Source of the DNA: Acidovorax sp. 1608163
GTDB taxonomy: Bacteria > Pseudomonadota > Gammaproteobacteria > Burkholderiales > Burkholderiaceae_C
NCBI RefSeq assembly: GCF_003669015.1
Contig: NZ_CP033069.1
Coordinates: 2,614,501-2,678,500, forward strand
DNA: 64,000 nucleotides
Direction of reading: 5' to 3'
A program made the translations under genes and the position numbers. This document shows positions 1-8,828 of this stretch, piece by piece. A model generated the notes under the pieces. It ran no database searches, was not told the origin of the DNA, and saw only the letters and a program-made list of their open reading frames with translations. Every line of letters begins with the position of its first letter. The stretch's first letter is position 1.

Positions 1-39
1 GGGCGATGTGGGGTAGTGGTGAAGGATCAGGGCAGACAT
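1..39 (-). CDS. Glutathione S-transferase, N-terminal fragment (cut by window edge)
   Basis: Only 13 codons lie inside the window, reading MSALILHHYPTSP. This matches the usual opening of Burkholderiales glutathione S-transferases, where a short beta strand leads into a Tyr-Pro-x-Ser-Pro turn that forms the glutathione site. A strong ribosome binding site (AAGGAG) stands 9 nt before the ATG, so this is a real start and not a chance frame. It lies about 60 nt downstream of the GNAT gene on the same strand and may be co-transcribed with it. The family call rests on these 13 residues only. Confidence 0.55.
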   Translation of the reverse strand, partial: MSALILHHYPTSP

Positions 40-99
40 GGTGAACGCTCCTTGGCAACAAACGCAACAAAACCACCGCAGTGCCCGCTGATGCGGGGC

Positions 100-570
100 T
101 TAGATGTCTGCGTGCACCGCGGGCGGGCTGTACAGCATCTCAATGTGCGGGATGTCATCTTCCAGGTACTCATCCGACACGGCAACAAAACCCAGGCTGC
201 CGTAAAAGCGCTGCAAGTGCGCCTGGGCGCTGATGCGCACCGCCCTGCCCGGCCAGACCTGCAGGCAGCGGGCCAGTCCCTCGGCCACCAGCGCACGGCC
301 TGTTCCATTGCCACGGGCTTCCTTCGCAGTCACCACGCGGCCAATCGAGGGCTCGGCGTAGTTCACGCCCGGGTCTGCCACACGCAGGCAAGCCTGCAGC
401 GCACCGGCGGCGTCGTAGCCCAACAGGTGCCACGACTGCTTGTCGGCCCCATCAGGGTCCTGATAGGGGCCCTGCTCCAGGATGAACACCTTGCAGCGCA
501 GGGCCAGCGCATCGTGCAGCGCGTGCACGCCCAGGTCGTCAAAGCGGGCCCAGGTCCAGCTCAACTTCAT
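100..570 (-). CDS. GNAT family N-acetyltransferase, ElaA-like
   Basis: A 156-residue single-domain protein of the GNAT acyltransferase fold. The opening (KLSWTWARFDDLGVHALHDAL followed by RCKVFILEQ) is typical of the ElaA subfamily. The acetyl-CoA loop is seen at about residues 78-92 (RVVTAKEARGNGTGRALV), and the C-terminal half contains the LQRFYGSLGF motif common in GNATs. Length is normal for ElaA. GGGGAG lies 9 nt before the ATG. The substrate is unknown. It precedes the glutathione S-transferase start on the same strand and follows a GC-rich repeat. Confidence 0.85.
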   Translation of the reverse strand: MKLSWTWARFDDLGVHALHDALALRCKVFILEQGPYQDPDGADKQSWHLLGYDAAGALQACLRVADPGVNYAEPSIGRVVTAKEARGNGTGRALVAEGLARCLQVWPGRAVRISAQAHLQRFYGSLGFVAVSDEYLEDDIPHIEMLYSPPAVHADI

Positions 571-616
571 TGCGGCGCTCCCCCGTGCTCTTCATGGGGC
601 ACGCACTGCGCAACTG

Positions 617-711
617 GCGCGGCCCAGGCCAGTGCCGCCGTGCAAGGGCCGCCCCGCCGCAGGGGCGGCGTCCCCCTGGAGGGGGAAGACGCAAAGCGGC
701 TCAGGGGGTGC
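617..711 (-). repeat. GC-rich dispersed element, copy A
   Basis: About 95 bp that align with 2276-2389. Shared blocks include GGCGCGGCCCA, GCAAGGGCCGCCCCGCCGC and GCAAAGCG followed by CTCAGGGGG. It begins 1 nt after the stop codon of the MDR oxidoreductase gene on the minus strand, the same placement as copy B relative to the SDR gene. Its self-complementary C- and G-runs suggest a folded 3' end in the transcript. No coding function is seen. Confidence 0.7.
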
Positions 712-712
712 C

Positions 713-1729
713 TCATACCAGCTTGACCAGTTGCTTGCCAAAGTTCTTGCCTTTGAGCAGGCCCAAGAACGCCTCGGGCGCAGCGGCAATGCCCTGGGCA
801 ACCGTCTCACGCGGGCGCAGCTTGCCGGTGCCCACCAGCGTGCCCAGCTCCTTCAACGCCTCGGGCCACACTTCCATGTGTTCGCTCACGATAAAGCCTT
901 CGACCTTCATGCGGTTAATCAGCATGAGCGCGGGGTTGGCCATGGGCAGCGGTGCGCCGTCGTAGCCCGCGATCATGCCGCACAGAGCGATGCGGCTGAA
1001 GGCGTTCATGCGCAGCATGACGGCGTCCATGATCCAGCCGCCCACGTTTTCAAAGTAGCCATCGATGCCGTTGGGGCATGCTTCTTTCAGCGCCTTGGAC
1101 ATGGCTTTCACGTCGCCATGCACCTTGTAGTCAATGCAGGCGTCAAAGCCCAGCTCGCTCACCGCATACTGGCATTTGTCCACGCCCCCGGCAATGCCGA
1201 CCACGCGGCAGCCACGGGCCTTGGCCAGCGCGGCAAAGGCGCTGCCCACGGCGCCGGTGGCGGCGCTCACCACCACGGTGTCGCCCTCCTTGGGCGCAAT
1301 GATCTTGACCAGGCCGTACCAGGCCGTCACGCCAGGCATGCCCACCGCGCCCAGGTGGTGCGACAGCGGCACATGGGTCGTATCGACCTTGCGCAGCGCG
1401 CCAGGCTGCTCGGCATTGACCACGCTGTACTCTTGCCAGCCGCCCATGCCCACCACCTTGTCGCCCACGGCGTACTTGGGGTTCTGGCTATCCACCACTT
1501 CGCCCACCGTGCCGCCAATCATCACTTCGCCCAGCGCCTGCGATGCGGCGTAGCTCTTGCTCTCGTTCATGCGCCCGCGCATGTAGGGGTCCAGGCTCAG
1601 GTAGTGGTGGCGCACCAGCACATGGCCGGGCTGCAGCGCGGGGGTGTCGGTGGCGACAAGCTTGAAGTTGCTGGCAACGGCCTCGCCCTGGGGGCGGTTG
1701 TCCAAAACGATCTGCTGGTTGCGTGGCAT
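713..1729 (-). CDS. NADP-dependent MDR oxidoreductase (CurA / 2-alkenal reductase type)
   Basis: A 338-residue zinc-free medium-chain dehydrogenase/reductase. It should use NADPH to reduce the C=C bond of enones or alkenals, as CurA, Yfm and leukotriene B4 dehydrogenases do. Evidence: the N-terminal MPRNQQIVLDNRPQGE, the substrate segment LSLDPYMRGRM, the nucleotide-binding VSAATGAVGS with GCRVVGIAGG, and the FENVGG motif. An upstream TTG would add five residues, but AGGAG stands 8 nt before the ATG at 1729, which decides the start. It follows the thioesterase gene with a palindromic repeat between them. The physiological substrate cannot be read from sequence. Confidence 0.88.
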   Translation of the reverse strand: MPRNQQIVLDNRPQGEAVASNFKLVATDTPALQPGHVLVRHHYLSLDPYMRGRMNESKSYAASQALGEVMIGGTVGEVVDSQNPKYAVGDKVVGMGGWQEYSVVNAEQPGALRKVDTTHVPLSHHLGAVGMPGVTAWYGLVKIIAPKEGDTVVVSAATGAVGSAFAALAKARGCRVVGIAGGVDKCQYAVSELGFDACIDYKVHGDVKAMSKALKEACPNGIDGYFENVGGWIMDAVMLRMNAFSRIALCGMIAGYDGAPLPMANPALMLINRMKVEGFIVSEHMEVWPEALKELGTLVGTGKLRPRETVAQGIAAAPEAFLGLLKGKNFGKQLVKLV

Positions 1730-1758
1730 GGAAACACTCCTCAAACACTATTAAAAAG

Positions 1759-1809
1759 ATAGCTGCTAGCGCTTATATTGATTGCGCTAGAAGCCTATTT
1801 GACTCAAAA
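1759..1809 (+). repeat. Short palindromic dispersed element, copy 1
   Basis: Reads ATAGCTGCTAGCGCTT, then ATATTGATT, then GCGCTAGAAGCC, then TTTGACTCAAA. The two arms are imperfect inverted repeats. It fills most of the gap between the thioesterase stop codon and the MDR ribosome binding site. Related copies are listed at 5262, 19114, 31120, 39037, 46975 and 54034. Confidence 0.8.
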
Positions 1810-1811
1810 CG

Positions 1812-2243
1812 TCAATCCGTAGAGATGACCTTGAGGCCGTTGACGCTGCGCCCATCCACCGGCAGGCGCTTGACGTACTTGAAGGTACCCGTGGCATGGC
1901 TGCACACCCGGCCTTGCCCGTCGTACACGGTGCCCTCGGTGAAGGCCATGGTGGCGGTGCGGTGGATCAACCGCCCCTTGGCCACCAGCGGGCCCCGTGC
2001 GGGCTGCATGAAGCTGGTCTTCATCTCGATGGTGACCACGCCCATCTCCGGTGTCTCGCTGCGCGCGGCCGTGGCCATGGTCACGTCCAGCAGCGTCATC
2101 GAGGCACCGCCGTGCGTCACGTCAAACGAGTTCAGGTGCTCGGGCTTGGCCTCGTAGTGCAGCTCAGACTCGCCGCCTTCCATGCGGTGCAACGTAAAGC
2201 CGAGGTGGCTGACAAAGGGGATTTCAACGCCGAATTTCAGCAA
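1812..2243 (-). CDS. PaaI family hotdog-fold thioesterase
   Basis: A 143-residue hotdog protein expected to hydrolyse acyl-CoA thioesters in the cytoplasm. The family signature is clear: HLGFTLHRMEGGESELHYE, then the catalytic loop HLNSFDVTHGGASMTLLD (about residues 36-54, with Asn, His-Gly-Gly and Asp as in PaaI/YdiI), then the strand MVTIEMKTSFMQPA. The start is a TTG at 2243 preceded by GAGGA with suitable spacing; no better ATG exists in frame. Context with fatty-acid oxidation genes suggests CoA recycling or editing of dead-end acyl-CoAs. Confidence 0.88.
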   Translation of the reverse strand: MLKFGVEIPFVSHLGFTLHRMEGGESELHYEAKPEHLNSFDVTHGGASMTLLDVTMATAARSETPEMGVVTIEMKTSFMQPARGPLVAKGRLIHRTATMAFTEGTVYDGQGRVCSHATGTFKYVKRLPVDGRSVNGLKVISTD

Positions 2244-2275
2244 AGTATTTCCTCAAGGGTGAAGCGGATAAAACC

Positions 2276-2389
2276 GGCGCGGCCCAAGCCTGCGACCGCC
2301 GCGCAAGGGCCGCCCCGCCGCGCTGGCGGTGTCCCCCTTCCCGGCGCAGCCGAGAGAAGGGGGAAGGCGCAAAGCGCCTCAGGGGGTTG
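2276..2389 (-). repeat. GC-rich dispersed element, copy B
   Basis: A homologue of 617-711 with an extra hairpin-forming stretch: CCCCCTTCTCTCGG and its partner GCCGGGAAGGGGG on the minus strand, plus GGCGCTTTGCGCC. It lies 10 nt after the stop codon of the SDR gene and before the thioesterase gene. A role as a folded mRNA 3' end or REP-like element is inference. Confidence 0.7.
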
Positions 2390-2399
2390 TACTTTATCT

Positions 2400-3197
2400 C
2401 TAGCCGCCCGTCACCACGCTCACGCCGCCGTCCACCGCCAGCCACTGGCCGGTGATGTGCTTGGCAGCGTCCGACGCATACAGCACGCACAGGCCCTTGA
2501 GGTCTTCATCGTCACCCAGGCGGCCCAGGGGGGCGCCCGCCTTCAGGGCTTCTTCGCCCAAGGCTTTGAGCGTGCCCACCGTCATCTTGCTGGGGAAGAA
2601 GCCGGGGCAGATGGCATTGACGCGGATGTTGTACTTGCCCCATTCGGCCGCCAGCGCGCGGGTAAAGTTGATGACCGCGCCCTTGGAGGTGTTGTAGGCA
2701 ATGGTGTTCATGCCGCTGGGGTTGCCACCCAGGCCCGCAATGGACGCCACGTTGATGATGCTGCCCTGCTTGCGGGCAATCATGCTGTGCTTGGCGATGT
2801 GCTGGCTCAGGATGAAATAGCCGCGCACATTCAGGTTCATCACCTTGTCCCAGGCTTCGACAGGGTGGTCTTCAGCGGGCGAGCCCCAGGCAGCGCCCGC
2901 GTTGTTCACGAGGATGTCCACATGGCCGCCCAGGCGGCGGATGGCTTCGTCGGCCAGGCTGCGGATGTCGGCCTCATTGGCGCAGTCGGCGGCAATCCAT
3001 TGCGCGTCAATGCCCGCGGCTTTGAGCTCGGCAGCGGCCTCTTCCAGGTCGGACGCCTTGCGCGAGCTGAGCAGCACCTTGGCGCCCGCTTCGCCCAGCG
3101 CGTGGGCCAGTTGCAGGCCCAGGCCGCGCGAGCCGCCGGTGACCAGAGCGGTCTTGCCCTTGAGGTCAAAAAGTTGCTGGATGGTGCGATGGGTCAT
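2400..3197 (-). CDS. SDR family NAD(P)-dependent oxidoreductase
   Basis: A 265-residue classical short-chain dehydrogenase/reductase. It shows the cofactor motif TGGSRGLG (about residues 18-25), the NNAGA structural motif, the catalytic Ser in INVASIAGLGG and the catalytic Tyr/Lys as YNTSKGA, with a normal C-terminal AVDGGVSV. Length is usual for the family. The open frame runs 74 codons further upstream, but AAGGAG precedes the ATG at 3197 and the extension is not family-like. The substrate is unknown; in this beta-oxidation setting a 3-hydroxyacyl or alcohol substrate is plausible but not shown. Confidence 0.88.
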   Translation of the reverse strand: MTHRTIQQLFDLKGKTALVTGGSRGLGLQLAHALGEAGAKVLLSSRKASDLEEAAAELKAAGIDAQWIAADCANEADIRSLADEAIRRLGGHVDILVNNAGAAWGSPAEDHPVEAWDKVMNLNVRGYFILSQHIAKHSMIARKQGSIINVASIAGLGGNPSGMNTIAYNTSKGAVINFTRALAAEWGKYNIRVNAICPGFFPSKMTVGTLKALGEEALKAGAPLGRLGDDEDLKGLCVLYASDAAKHITGQWLAVDGGVSVVTGG

Positions 3198-3381
3198 GGT
3201 GTGTCTCCTTGGGTATGCAAACGAATCGGGCAAACAGGCACGGCAAACAGGGAATGGGCGCCGATGGTGGTGCCACCTTTTTGGCGGTTGCCGCACATTG
3301 TGGTGAAGCGGGCCGCGCAGCCATGTCGCCTGCGCGATCCTGTGGCGTGCGGGGCGGCCCCGCAGCGCTGCTATCCACGCA

Positions 3382-5253
3382 TCAGAACGCGTCTTCCGGC
3401 ATCTGCGCGCAGGTGGCATCGCGCATGCTCACCACCTGCAGCCAGGCCCCAATCTTGGGCAGCTCGTAGCGGAAGAAAAACTGCATGGCGCCCATGCGAC
3501 CCACGCTGGCGGGCTGCGCCAGGGCGGCGTCATGCGCCAGCGTGGCCAGGGCCAAGTCCAGCCACACCCAGGCCAGCACGGTGTGCCCAAAGGCCTGCAT
3601 GTAGGGCACGGCATTGGCCAGCGCATCGTTAGGCTCGCCCGTGGCCCAGGCCGCCTTGGTGGCGGCGCCCACCTGGGCCAGCGCGGCCCCCAGGGCGTTG
3701 GCATGCACAGCCAGTGCAGGCACCTGGATGGCGCGCTCGATGGTGGCGTTGATGCGCCCCGCCACCAGCTGCAGGCCACGCCCGCCCTCCATCAGCACCT
3801 TGCGGCCCAGCAGGTCCATGGCCTGGATGCCGTGCGTGCCTTCGTGGATCATGTTCAGGCGGTTGTCGCGCCAGTACTGCTCCACCGGAAAGTCGCGCGT
3901 GTAGCCATAGCCGCCGTGGATCTGAATGGCCAGGCTGTTGGCCTCCAGGCACCATTCGCTGGGCCAGCTCTTGGCGATGGGGGTGAGCACCTCCAGCAAC
4001 AGGCGGGCCTCGTCGGCCGACTCGGGCGTGCCCGTGTGCTGCTCGTCCACCAGCAGCGCGCAGTACAGGTTCAGCGCCAGGGCGCCCTCGCCATAGGCCT
4101 TTTGCGCCAGCAGCATGCGCTTGATGTCTGCGTGCTCAATCAAGCGCACCTGGGGGGCGCTGGCGTCCTTGCCGCCCTTGCCCGCAGCGCTGGCGCTGCT
4201 TGACTGGATGGGGCGGCCCTGGGGCCGGTTCTTGGCATAGTCCAGGCTGGCGTAGTAGCCCGCCAGGCCCAGCATGGACGCCGCCATGCCAATGCCAATG
4301 CGTGCCTCATTCATCATGTGGAACATGCATTTGAGGCCATCGCCCGGCTTGCCGACCAGGTAACCCACCGCTCCTGCACCGCCGCGCACGGGGTACTTGC
4401 CTTCGCCAAAGTTCAGCAGCGTGTTGGTGGTGCCGCGCCAGCCCAGCTTGTGGTTCAGGCCTGCCAGCGCCACGTCGTTGCGCTCGCCAGTCAGGTTGCC
4501 TTCGGTGTCCACCAGCTTCTTGGGCACGATGAACAACGAGATGCCTTTGACACCCGGCACCAGCTTGCCGTCTGGCCCCGGAATCTTGGCCAGCACCAGG
4601 TGCACGATGTTTTCCGTCAGCTCATGGTCGCCCGAGCTGATCCACATCTTGTTGCCCTTGAGGCGGTAGCGCGGGCCCAGCGGGTCGGCCTCAAAGTCTG
4701 CCCCATCCGGCACGGCGCGCGTGGCCACGTCCGACAGCGACGAGCCTGCCTGCGGCTCCGACAGGCACATGGTGCCCGCCCAGCGGCCATTGAATTCATT
4801 GAGCGCAAACACCTGCTTTTGCAGATCGGTGCCGTGCACCATCAGCAGGTTGGCATTGCCTGCTGTGAGCAGGTTGGAGCCAATGCTGATCGACGCCACG
4901 GCAAAGAAGCTGTTGGCTGCAGCGTCCACTGTGTAGGGCAGTTGCATGCCGCCAATGTCGTAGTCCTGCGCGGCGCTCAGCAGGCCAGACTCGGCGTAGG
5001 CCCGGCGCGCCTCGTGCGTGGCCTGCGGCAGCACCACGCGCAGCGTGCCATCGGGCTCGGTCTCGGTGCGCGGCTCTTCCAGATCGACCAGCCGGTTGAA
5101 CGGCGCGTACTTCTCGCGGGCGATGCGCTCGGAGGTGTCCAGCACCGCGTCGAAGGTTTCGCGGGAGTGGTCTGCAAAACGCTCGCGCGCTTGCAGCTTC
5201 TCGGCATCGAGCCACTGGTACAGCAGGAAGTCAACGGTGGGGCGCAGGCTCAT
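3382..5253 (-). CDS. Long acyl-CoA dehydrogenase with C-terminal extension domain
   Basis: A 623-residue flavoenzyme for the first step of acyl-CoA beta-oxidation. It is about 200 residues longer than short-chain acyl-CoA dehydrogenases and belongs to the bacterial group with an N-terminal helical extension and an extra C-terminal domain. Seen: FAD/substrate segments GTMCLSEPQAGSSLSD and GNKMWISSG, the helix FHMMNEARIGIGMAA, and the catalytic base region NMIHEGTHGIQAMDLLGRK. The ATG has no clear ribosome binding site and lies 9 nt from a palindromic repeat. It sits downstream of thiolase and the fused hydratase/dehydrogenase, separated by a terminator, so it probably has its own promoter. Confidence 0.9.
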   Translation of the reverse strand: MSLRPTVDFLLYQWLDAEKLQARERFADHSRETFDAVLDTSERIAREKYAPFNRLVDLEEPRTETEPDGTLRVVLPQATHEARRAYAESGLLSAAQDYDIGGMQLPYTVDAAANSFFAVASISIGSNLLTAGNANLLMVHGTDLQKQVFALNEFNGRWAGTMCLSEPQAGSSLSDVATRAVPDGADFEADPLGPRYRLKGNKMWISSGDHELTENIVHLVLAKIPGPDGKLVPGVKGISLFIVPKKLVDTEGNLTGERNDVALAGLNHKLGWRGTTNTLLNFGEGKYPVRGGAGAVGYLVGKPGDGLKCMFHMMNEARIGIGMAASMLGLAGYYASLDYAKNRPQGRPIQSSSASAAGKGGKDASAPQVRLIEHADIKRMLLAQKAYGEGALALNLYCALLVDEQHTGTPESADEARLLLEVLTPIAKSWPSEWCLEANSLAIQIHGGYGYTRDFPVEQYWRDNRLNMIHEGTHGIQAMDLLGRKVLMEGGRGLQLVAGRINATIERAIQVPALAVHANALGAALAQVGAATKAAWATGEPNDALANAVPYMQAFGHTVLAWVWLDLALATLAHDAALAQPASVGRMGAMQFFFRYELPKIGAWLQVVSMRDATCAQMPEDAF

Positions 5254-5261
5254 GGCATTTA

Positions 5262-5313
5262 CATTAAAAATGGCCTCTAGCGCTTATCCATCAAGCGCAA
5301 GCAGCTATAAAAA
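5262..5313 (-). repeat. Short palindromic dispersed element, copy 2
   Basis: On the minus strand reads ATAGCTGCTTGCGCTTGATG, then GATAAGCGCTAGAGGCCATT. It is the only copy in the reverse orientation. It lies directly upstream of the acyl-CoA dehydrogenase start codon, so it forms part of that gene's leader or promoter. Confidence 0.8.
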
Positions 5314-5331
5314 CAGGAGCAAACAAATCCA

Positions 5332-5380
5332 TAAAAAACCCCGTCACGGCGCCACTGCAAACAGCAGACCGTGCACGGGG
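5332..5380 (-). terminator. Rho-independent terminator after thiolase
   Basis: On the minus strand CCCCGTGCACGG pairs with CCGTGACGGGG across a loop of about 19 nt (one bulge) and is followed by TTTTTT. It lies 18 nt past the thiolase stop codon and separates that operon from the acyl-CoA dehydrogenase gene. Confidence 0.7.
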
Positions 5381-5397
5381 TCTCTACGACCATGGGG

Positions 5398-6573
5398 TCA
5401 GAACACTTCGAAGATCCCCGCAGCGCCCATACCGCCGCCAATGCACATGGTCACGCACACGCGCTTGGCGCCACGGCGCTTGCCTTCAATGAGGGCGTGG
5501 CCCGTGAGGCGCTGGCCCGACACACCGTAGGGGTGACCCAGGGCGATGGCGCCGCCATTCACGTTAAGGCGGTCGGCTGGGATGCCGAGCTTGTCACGGC
5601 AGTACAGCACCTGCACGGCAAAGGCTTCGTTCAGCTCCCACAGGTCGATGTCCTCCACCTTGAGCCCCAGCTTCTTGAGCACCTTGGGCACCGCAAACAC
5701 AGGGCCAATGCCCATTTCGTCGGGCTCGCATCCAGCCACCGCAAAGCCGAGGAAACGGCCCAGGGGCTTGAGGCCCTTCTTGCTCGCATAGTCTTCGCTG
5801 GTCAGCACGCAGGCACCGGCACCGTCACTGAACTGACTGGCATTGCCGGCGGAAATCAGGCCGCCTGGCAGCGCAGAGCGCAGGCCACTGATGGCCTCCA
5901 CCGTAGTGCCTTCGCGCGTGCCTTCGTCGCGGCTCACGGTGACTTGCTTGGTGATCAGGCCCAGCGTCTTGTCGGCAATGCCTGCGGTGACGGTGATGGG
6001 CGCGATTTCTGCATCAAACAGGCCGTTGGCCTGCGCAGCACAGGCCTTTTGCTGGCTGCCCGCACCATATTCGTCCATGGCTTCGCGACCGATGTTGTAG
6101 CGCTTGGCGACTTGCTCGGCGGTCTGCAGCATGCTCCAGTAGATCTCGGGCTTTTGCTTGGCCAGGGCCAGGTCCTGGATCATGTGCAGGTTCATCTCTT
6201 GCTGCACGCAAGAGATGCTCTCCACACCACCGGCCACGAACACATCGGCCTCGCCCGCGATGATGCGCTGGGCGGCCATGGCGATGGTCTGCAAACCCGA
6301 CGAGCAAAAGCGGTTGACGGTGACGCCCGAAGCCGTGATGGGCAAGCCCGCTTTGAGCGCAATCTGGCGCGCGATGTTGCTGCCCGTAGCCCCTTCGGGT
6401 GTGGCGCAGCCCATGATGACGTCGTCCACATCGGCGCCGTCAATGCCGGCGCGCTGCACGGCGTGCTGCACGGCATGGCCGCCCAAGGTGGCGCCGTGCG
6501 TCATGTTGAAGGAACCCTTCCAGCTTTTGGCAAGCGGGGTGCGGGCGGTGGAAACAATCACTGCGGATGTCAT
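5398..6573 (-). CDS. Acetyl-CoA C-acyltransferase (thiolase)
   Basis: A 391-residue thiolase, the usual length, for the last step of beta-oxidation: 3-ketoacyl-CoA plus CoA gives acetyl-CoA and a shortened acyl-CoA. The nucleophilic Cys is in [13 protein letters not shown] (about residue 90). The C-terminal acid/base residues are in [19 protein letters not shown] (His) and [16 protein letters not shown] (Cys). AAGGA stands before the ATG. It starts 39 nt after the hydratase/dehydrogenase stop on the same strand, the standard FadB-FadA type arrangement. Confidence 0.93.
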   Translation of the reverse strand: MTSAVIVSTARTPLAKSWKGSFNMTHGATLGGHAVQHAVQRAGIDGADVDDVIMGCATPEGATGSNIARQIALKAGLPITASGVTVNRFCSSGLQTIAMAAQRIIAGEADVFVAGGVESISCVQQEMNLHMIQDLALAKQKPEIYWSMLQTAEQVAKRYNIGREAMDEYGAGSQQKACAAQANGLFDAEIAPITVTAGIADKTLGLITKQVTVSRDEGTREGTTVEAISGLRSALPGGLISAGNASQFSDGAGACVLTSEDYASKKGLKPLGRFLGFAVAGCEPDEMGIGPVFAVPKVLKKLGLKVEDIDLWELNEAFAVQVLYCRDKLGIPADRLNVNGGAIALGHPYGVSGQRLTGHALIEGKRRGAKRVCVTMCIGGGMGAAGIFEVF

Positions 6574-6612
6574 GTGAATTCCTTTGATTCTTTGGAAGGG
6601 TGCGCGTGCGGC

Positions 6613-8712
6613 TTACTGGAAGGCCTTGCCTTCGGCGGCCAGCTTGGCCAGCAGCGGAGCAGGCGTCCAGAACGCGGCATCGTCCAGCGGGTTCTTGGCG
6701 AAGCGGTTCATGGCTTGCACCACGTTGAACAGGCCCACCTCGCTGGCGTAGTGCATGGGGCCGCCACGGTAGATGGGGAAGCCATAGCCGGTGAGGTACA
6801 CCATGTCGATGTCGCCGGACTTGCTGGCAATGCCGTCTTCCAGGATGTGCGCACCTTCGTTGACCAGGGCGAACACCAGGCGCTGCACGATTTCGTCGTC
6901 CGAAATCTTGCGCGGCGTGATGCCTTGTGCCTTGCGGTGGTCTTCAATCATCTGCACCACCTCGGCATTGGGGATGGCGTCGCGCTTGCCGGGCACGTAG
7001 TCGTACCAGCCCGCGCCCGTCTTCTGGCCAAAGCGGCCCTTCTCGCACAGCAGGTCTGCCGTCTTGCTGTACTTCATGTCGGGCTTTTCGGTGTAGCGGC
7101 GCTTGCGAATGGCCCAGCCAATGTCGTTGCCCGCCAGGTCGCCCATGCGGAAGGGGCCCATGGCAAAGCCAAACTTCTCGACGGCCTTGTCCACCTGCTG
7201 GGGGGTGCAGCCTTCGTCCAGCAAAAAGCCAGCTTGCTGGCTGTAGCGCTCGATCATGCGGTTACCAATGAAGCCATCGCACACGCCCGAAACCACGGCG
7301 GTCTTCTTGATCTTCTTGGCGATTGCCATCACGGTGGCCAGCACATCCTTGGCCGTAGCCTTGCCGCGCACCACTTCCAGCAGCTTCATCACGTTGGCAG
7401 GGCTGAAGAAGTGCATGCCCACCACGTCCTGCGGACGCTGGGTGAACGATGCGATCTTGTCCACGTCCAGCGTGGAGGTGTTGGAGGCCAGGATCGCGCC
7501 GGGCTTCATCACCGCGTCGAGCTGCTTGAAGACGGCTTCCTTCACACCGATTTCTTCAAACACCGCTTCGATGACCAGGTCTGCGTCCTTGAGGTCGTCG
7601 TAGCTCAGCGTGGTGCTCAGCAGCGCCATGCGTTGCTCGTACTTGTCTTGCTTGAGCTTGCCCTTCTTGACCTGGGCTTCGTAGTTCTTTTGGATCGTGG
7701 CGATGCCACGGTCCAGGGCTTCCTGCTTGGTCTCCAGAATCTTGACGGGCAGGCCTGCATTCAGGAAGTTCATGGCAATGCCACCACCCATGGTGCCCGC
7801 ACCAATCACGGCCACGGCGGAGATTGCGCGCTTGGGGGTGTCAGACGGCACATCCGGAATCTTCGAGGCAGCGCGCTCGGCCACGAAGAGGTGGCGCAGT
7901 GCACGGCACTCGGGGGTCCACATCAGGTTGATGAAGATCTCGCGCTCGACCAGCATGCCCTCGGCAAACTTCTTCTTGGTGGCGGCTTCCACGGCGTCCA
8001 CGCACTTGGCAGGCGCGGGGTAATTTTTGGCCATGCCCTTGACCATGTTGCGTGCGAACTGGAAGTACGCATCGCCTTCGGGGTGCTTGCAGGGGAAGTT
8101 GCGGACCAGCGGCAGAGGGCGGGCGTCTTGCACGCTTTGGGCAAATGCCAGGGCCTCTTCGGCCAAGGATTCTGGCGAGGCTGCCAGTTTGTCGAACAGC
8201 TTTTGGCCGGGCACACCAGCGATCATTTCGCTCTTGACGGGCTCGCCACTCACGATCAGGTTGAGCGCAGCTTCCACGCCAATCACGCGGGGCAAGCGCT
8301 GTGTGCCGCCTGCACCTGGGATCAAGCCCAGCTTCACCTCAGGCAGCGCAATGGAGCAGCCAGGCGCCGCAATGCGGTAGTGGCAGCCCAGGGCCAGCTC
8401 CAGGCCGCCGCCCATGGCCACGGTGTGCATGGCCGCTACGACGGGCTTGTCCGAATTTTCAACCGCCAGGATCACCGACAGCAGATTGGGTTCTTGCAGC
8501 GATTTGTCGGTGCCGAACTCCTTGATGTCCGCACCGCCTGAGAAGGCGCCGCCAGCGCCCGTGATGACGATGGACTTCACGGCCGCATCGGCATTGGCGC
8601 GCGCAAGCCCGTCCACAATGCCTTGGCGGGTGGCCAGACCGAGCCCGTTGACGGGAGGGTTTGACAGGGTGATCACGGCAACAGAGCCGTGGACTTTGTA
8701 TTCAGCGGTCAT
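6613..8712 (-). CDS. Fused enoyl-CoA hydratase / 3-hydroxyacyl-CoA dehydrogenase (FadB/FadJ-like)
   Basis: A 699-residue bifunctional enzyme for the middle steps of beta-oxidation. The N-terminal crotonase domain (about 1-190) has the oxyanion region GAFSGGADIKEF and the catalytic Glu in ALPEVKLGLIPGAGGTQRLP. The dehydrogenase part starts near residue 298 with the NAD motif VIGAGTMGGGIAMNF, followed by FFSPANVMKLLE and VCDGFIGNR. It is slightly shorter than E. coli FadB/FadJ (about 715-730). AAGGGA precedes the ATG. It is first in an operon with thiolase. A candidate promoter and an upstream palindrome are listed separately. Confidence 0.92.
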   Translation of the reverse strand: MTAEYKVHGSVAVITLSNPPVNGLGLATRQGIVDGLARANADAAVKSIVITGAGGAFSGGADIKEFGTDKSLQEPNLLSVILAVENSDKPVVAAMHTVAMGGGLELALGCHYRIAAPGCSIALPEVKLGLIPGAGGTQRLPRVIGVEAALNLIVSGEPVKSEMIAGVPGQKLFDKLAASPESLAEEALAFAQSVQDARPLPLVRNFPCKHPEGDAYFQFARNMVKGMAKNYPAPAKCVDAVEAATKKKFAEGMLVEREIFINLMWTPECRALRHLFVAERAASKIPDVPSDTPKRAISAVAVIGAGTMGGGIAMNFLNAGLPVKILETKQEALDRGIATIQKNYEAQVKKGKLKQDKYEQRMALLSTTLSYDDLKDADLVIEAVFEEIGVKEAVFKQLDAVMKPGAILASNTSTLDVDKIASFTQRPQDVVGMHFFSPANVMKLLEVVRGKATAKDVLATVMAIAKKIKKTAVVSGVCDGFIGNRMIERYSQQAGFLLDEGCTPQQVDKAVEKFGFAMGPFRMGDLAGNDIGWAIRKRRYTEKPDMKYSKTADLLCEKGRFGQKTGAGWYDYVPGKRDAIPNAEVVQMIEDHRKAQGITPRKISDDEIVQRLVFALVNEGAHILEDGIASKSGDIDMVYLTGYGFPIYRGGPMHYASEVGLFNVVQAMNRFAKNPLDDAAFWTPAPLLAKLAAEGKAFQ

Positions 8713-8757
8713 GCTGTTGTCCCTTGGAAGAATGAAAAAGAACGGTCGTGCGATTTT

Positions 8758-8821
8758 ATTGTAGAGGCTCTCTGTGACTTTGCCAGTGACAGGGGGTATC
8801 TGTTTGTCCCGCCCGGGACAA
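8758..8821 (-). promoter_or_regulatory. Candidate promoter and palindromic operator of the fadB-thiolase operon
   Basis: On the minus strand TACAAT (8758-8763) stands 17 nt after CTGGCA, a fair sigma-70 pair. Further upstream at 8804-8821 is a perfect inverted repeat, TTGTCCCG-GG-CGGGACAA read on the minus strand. Its place just upstream of the -35 hexamer suits a regulator binding site. No known operator is matched with confidence. Confidence 0.4.
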
Positions 8822-8828
8822 GATTGAG

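Noticed and set aside
5371..8541. Plus-strand open frame of 1056 codons antisense to thiolase and the hydratase/dehydrogenase
   Set aside because: It mirrors strongly coding minus-strand genes; its product is His/Ala/Gly-rich with no domain, as expected for the antisense frame of GC-rich codons.
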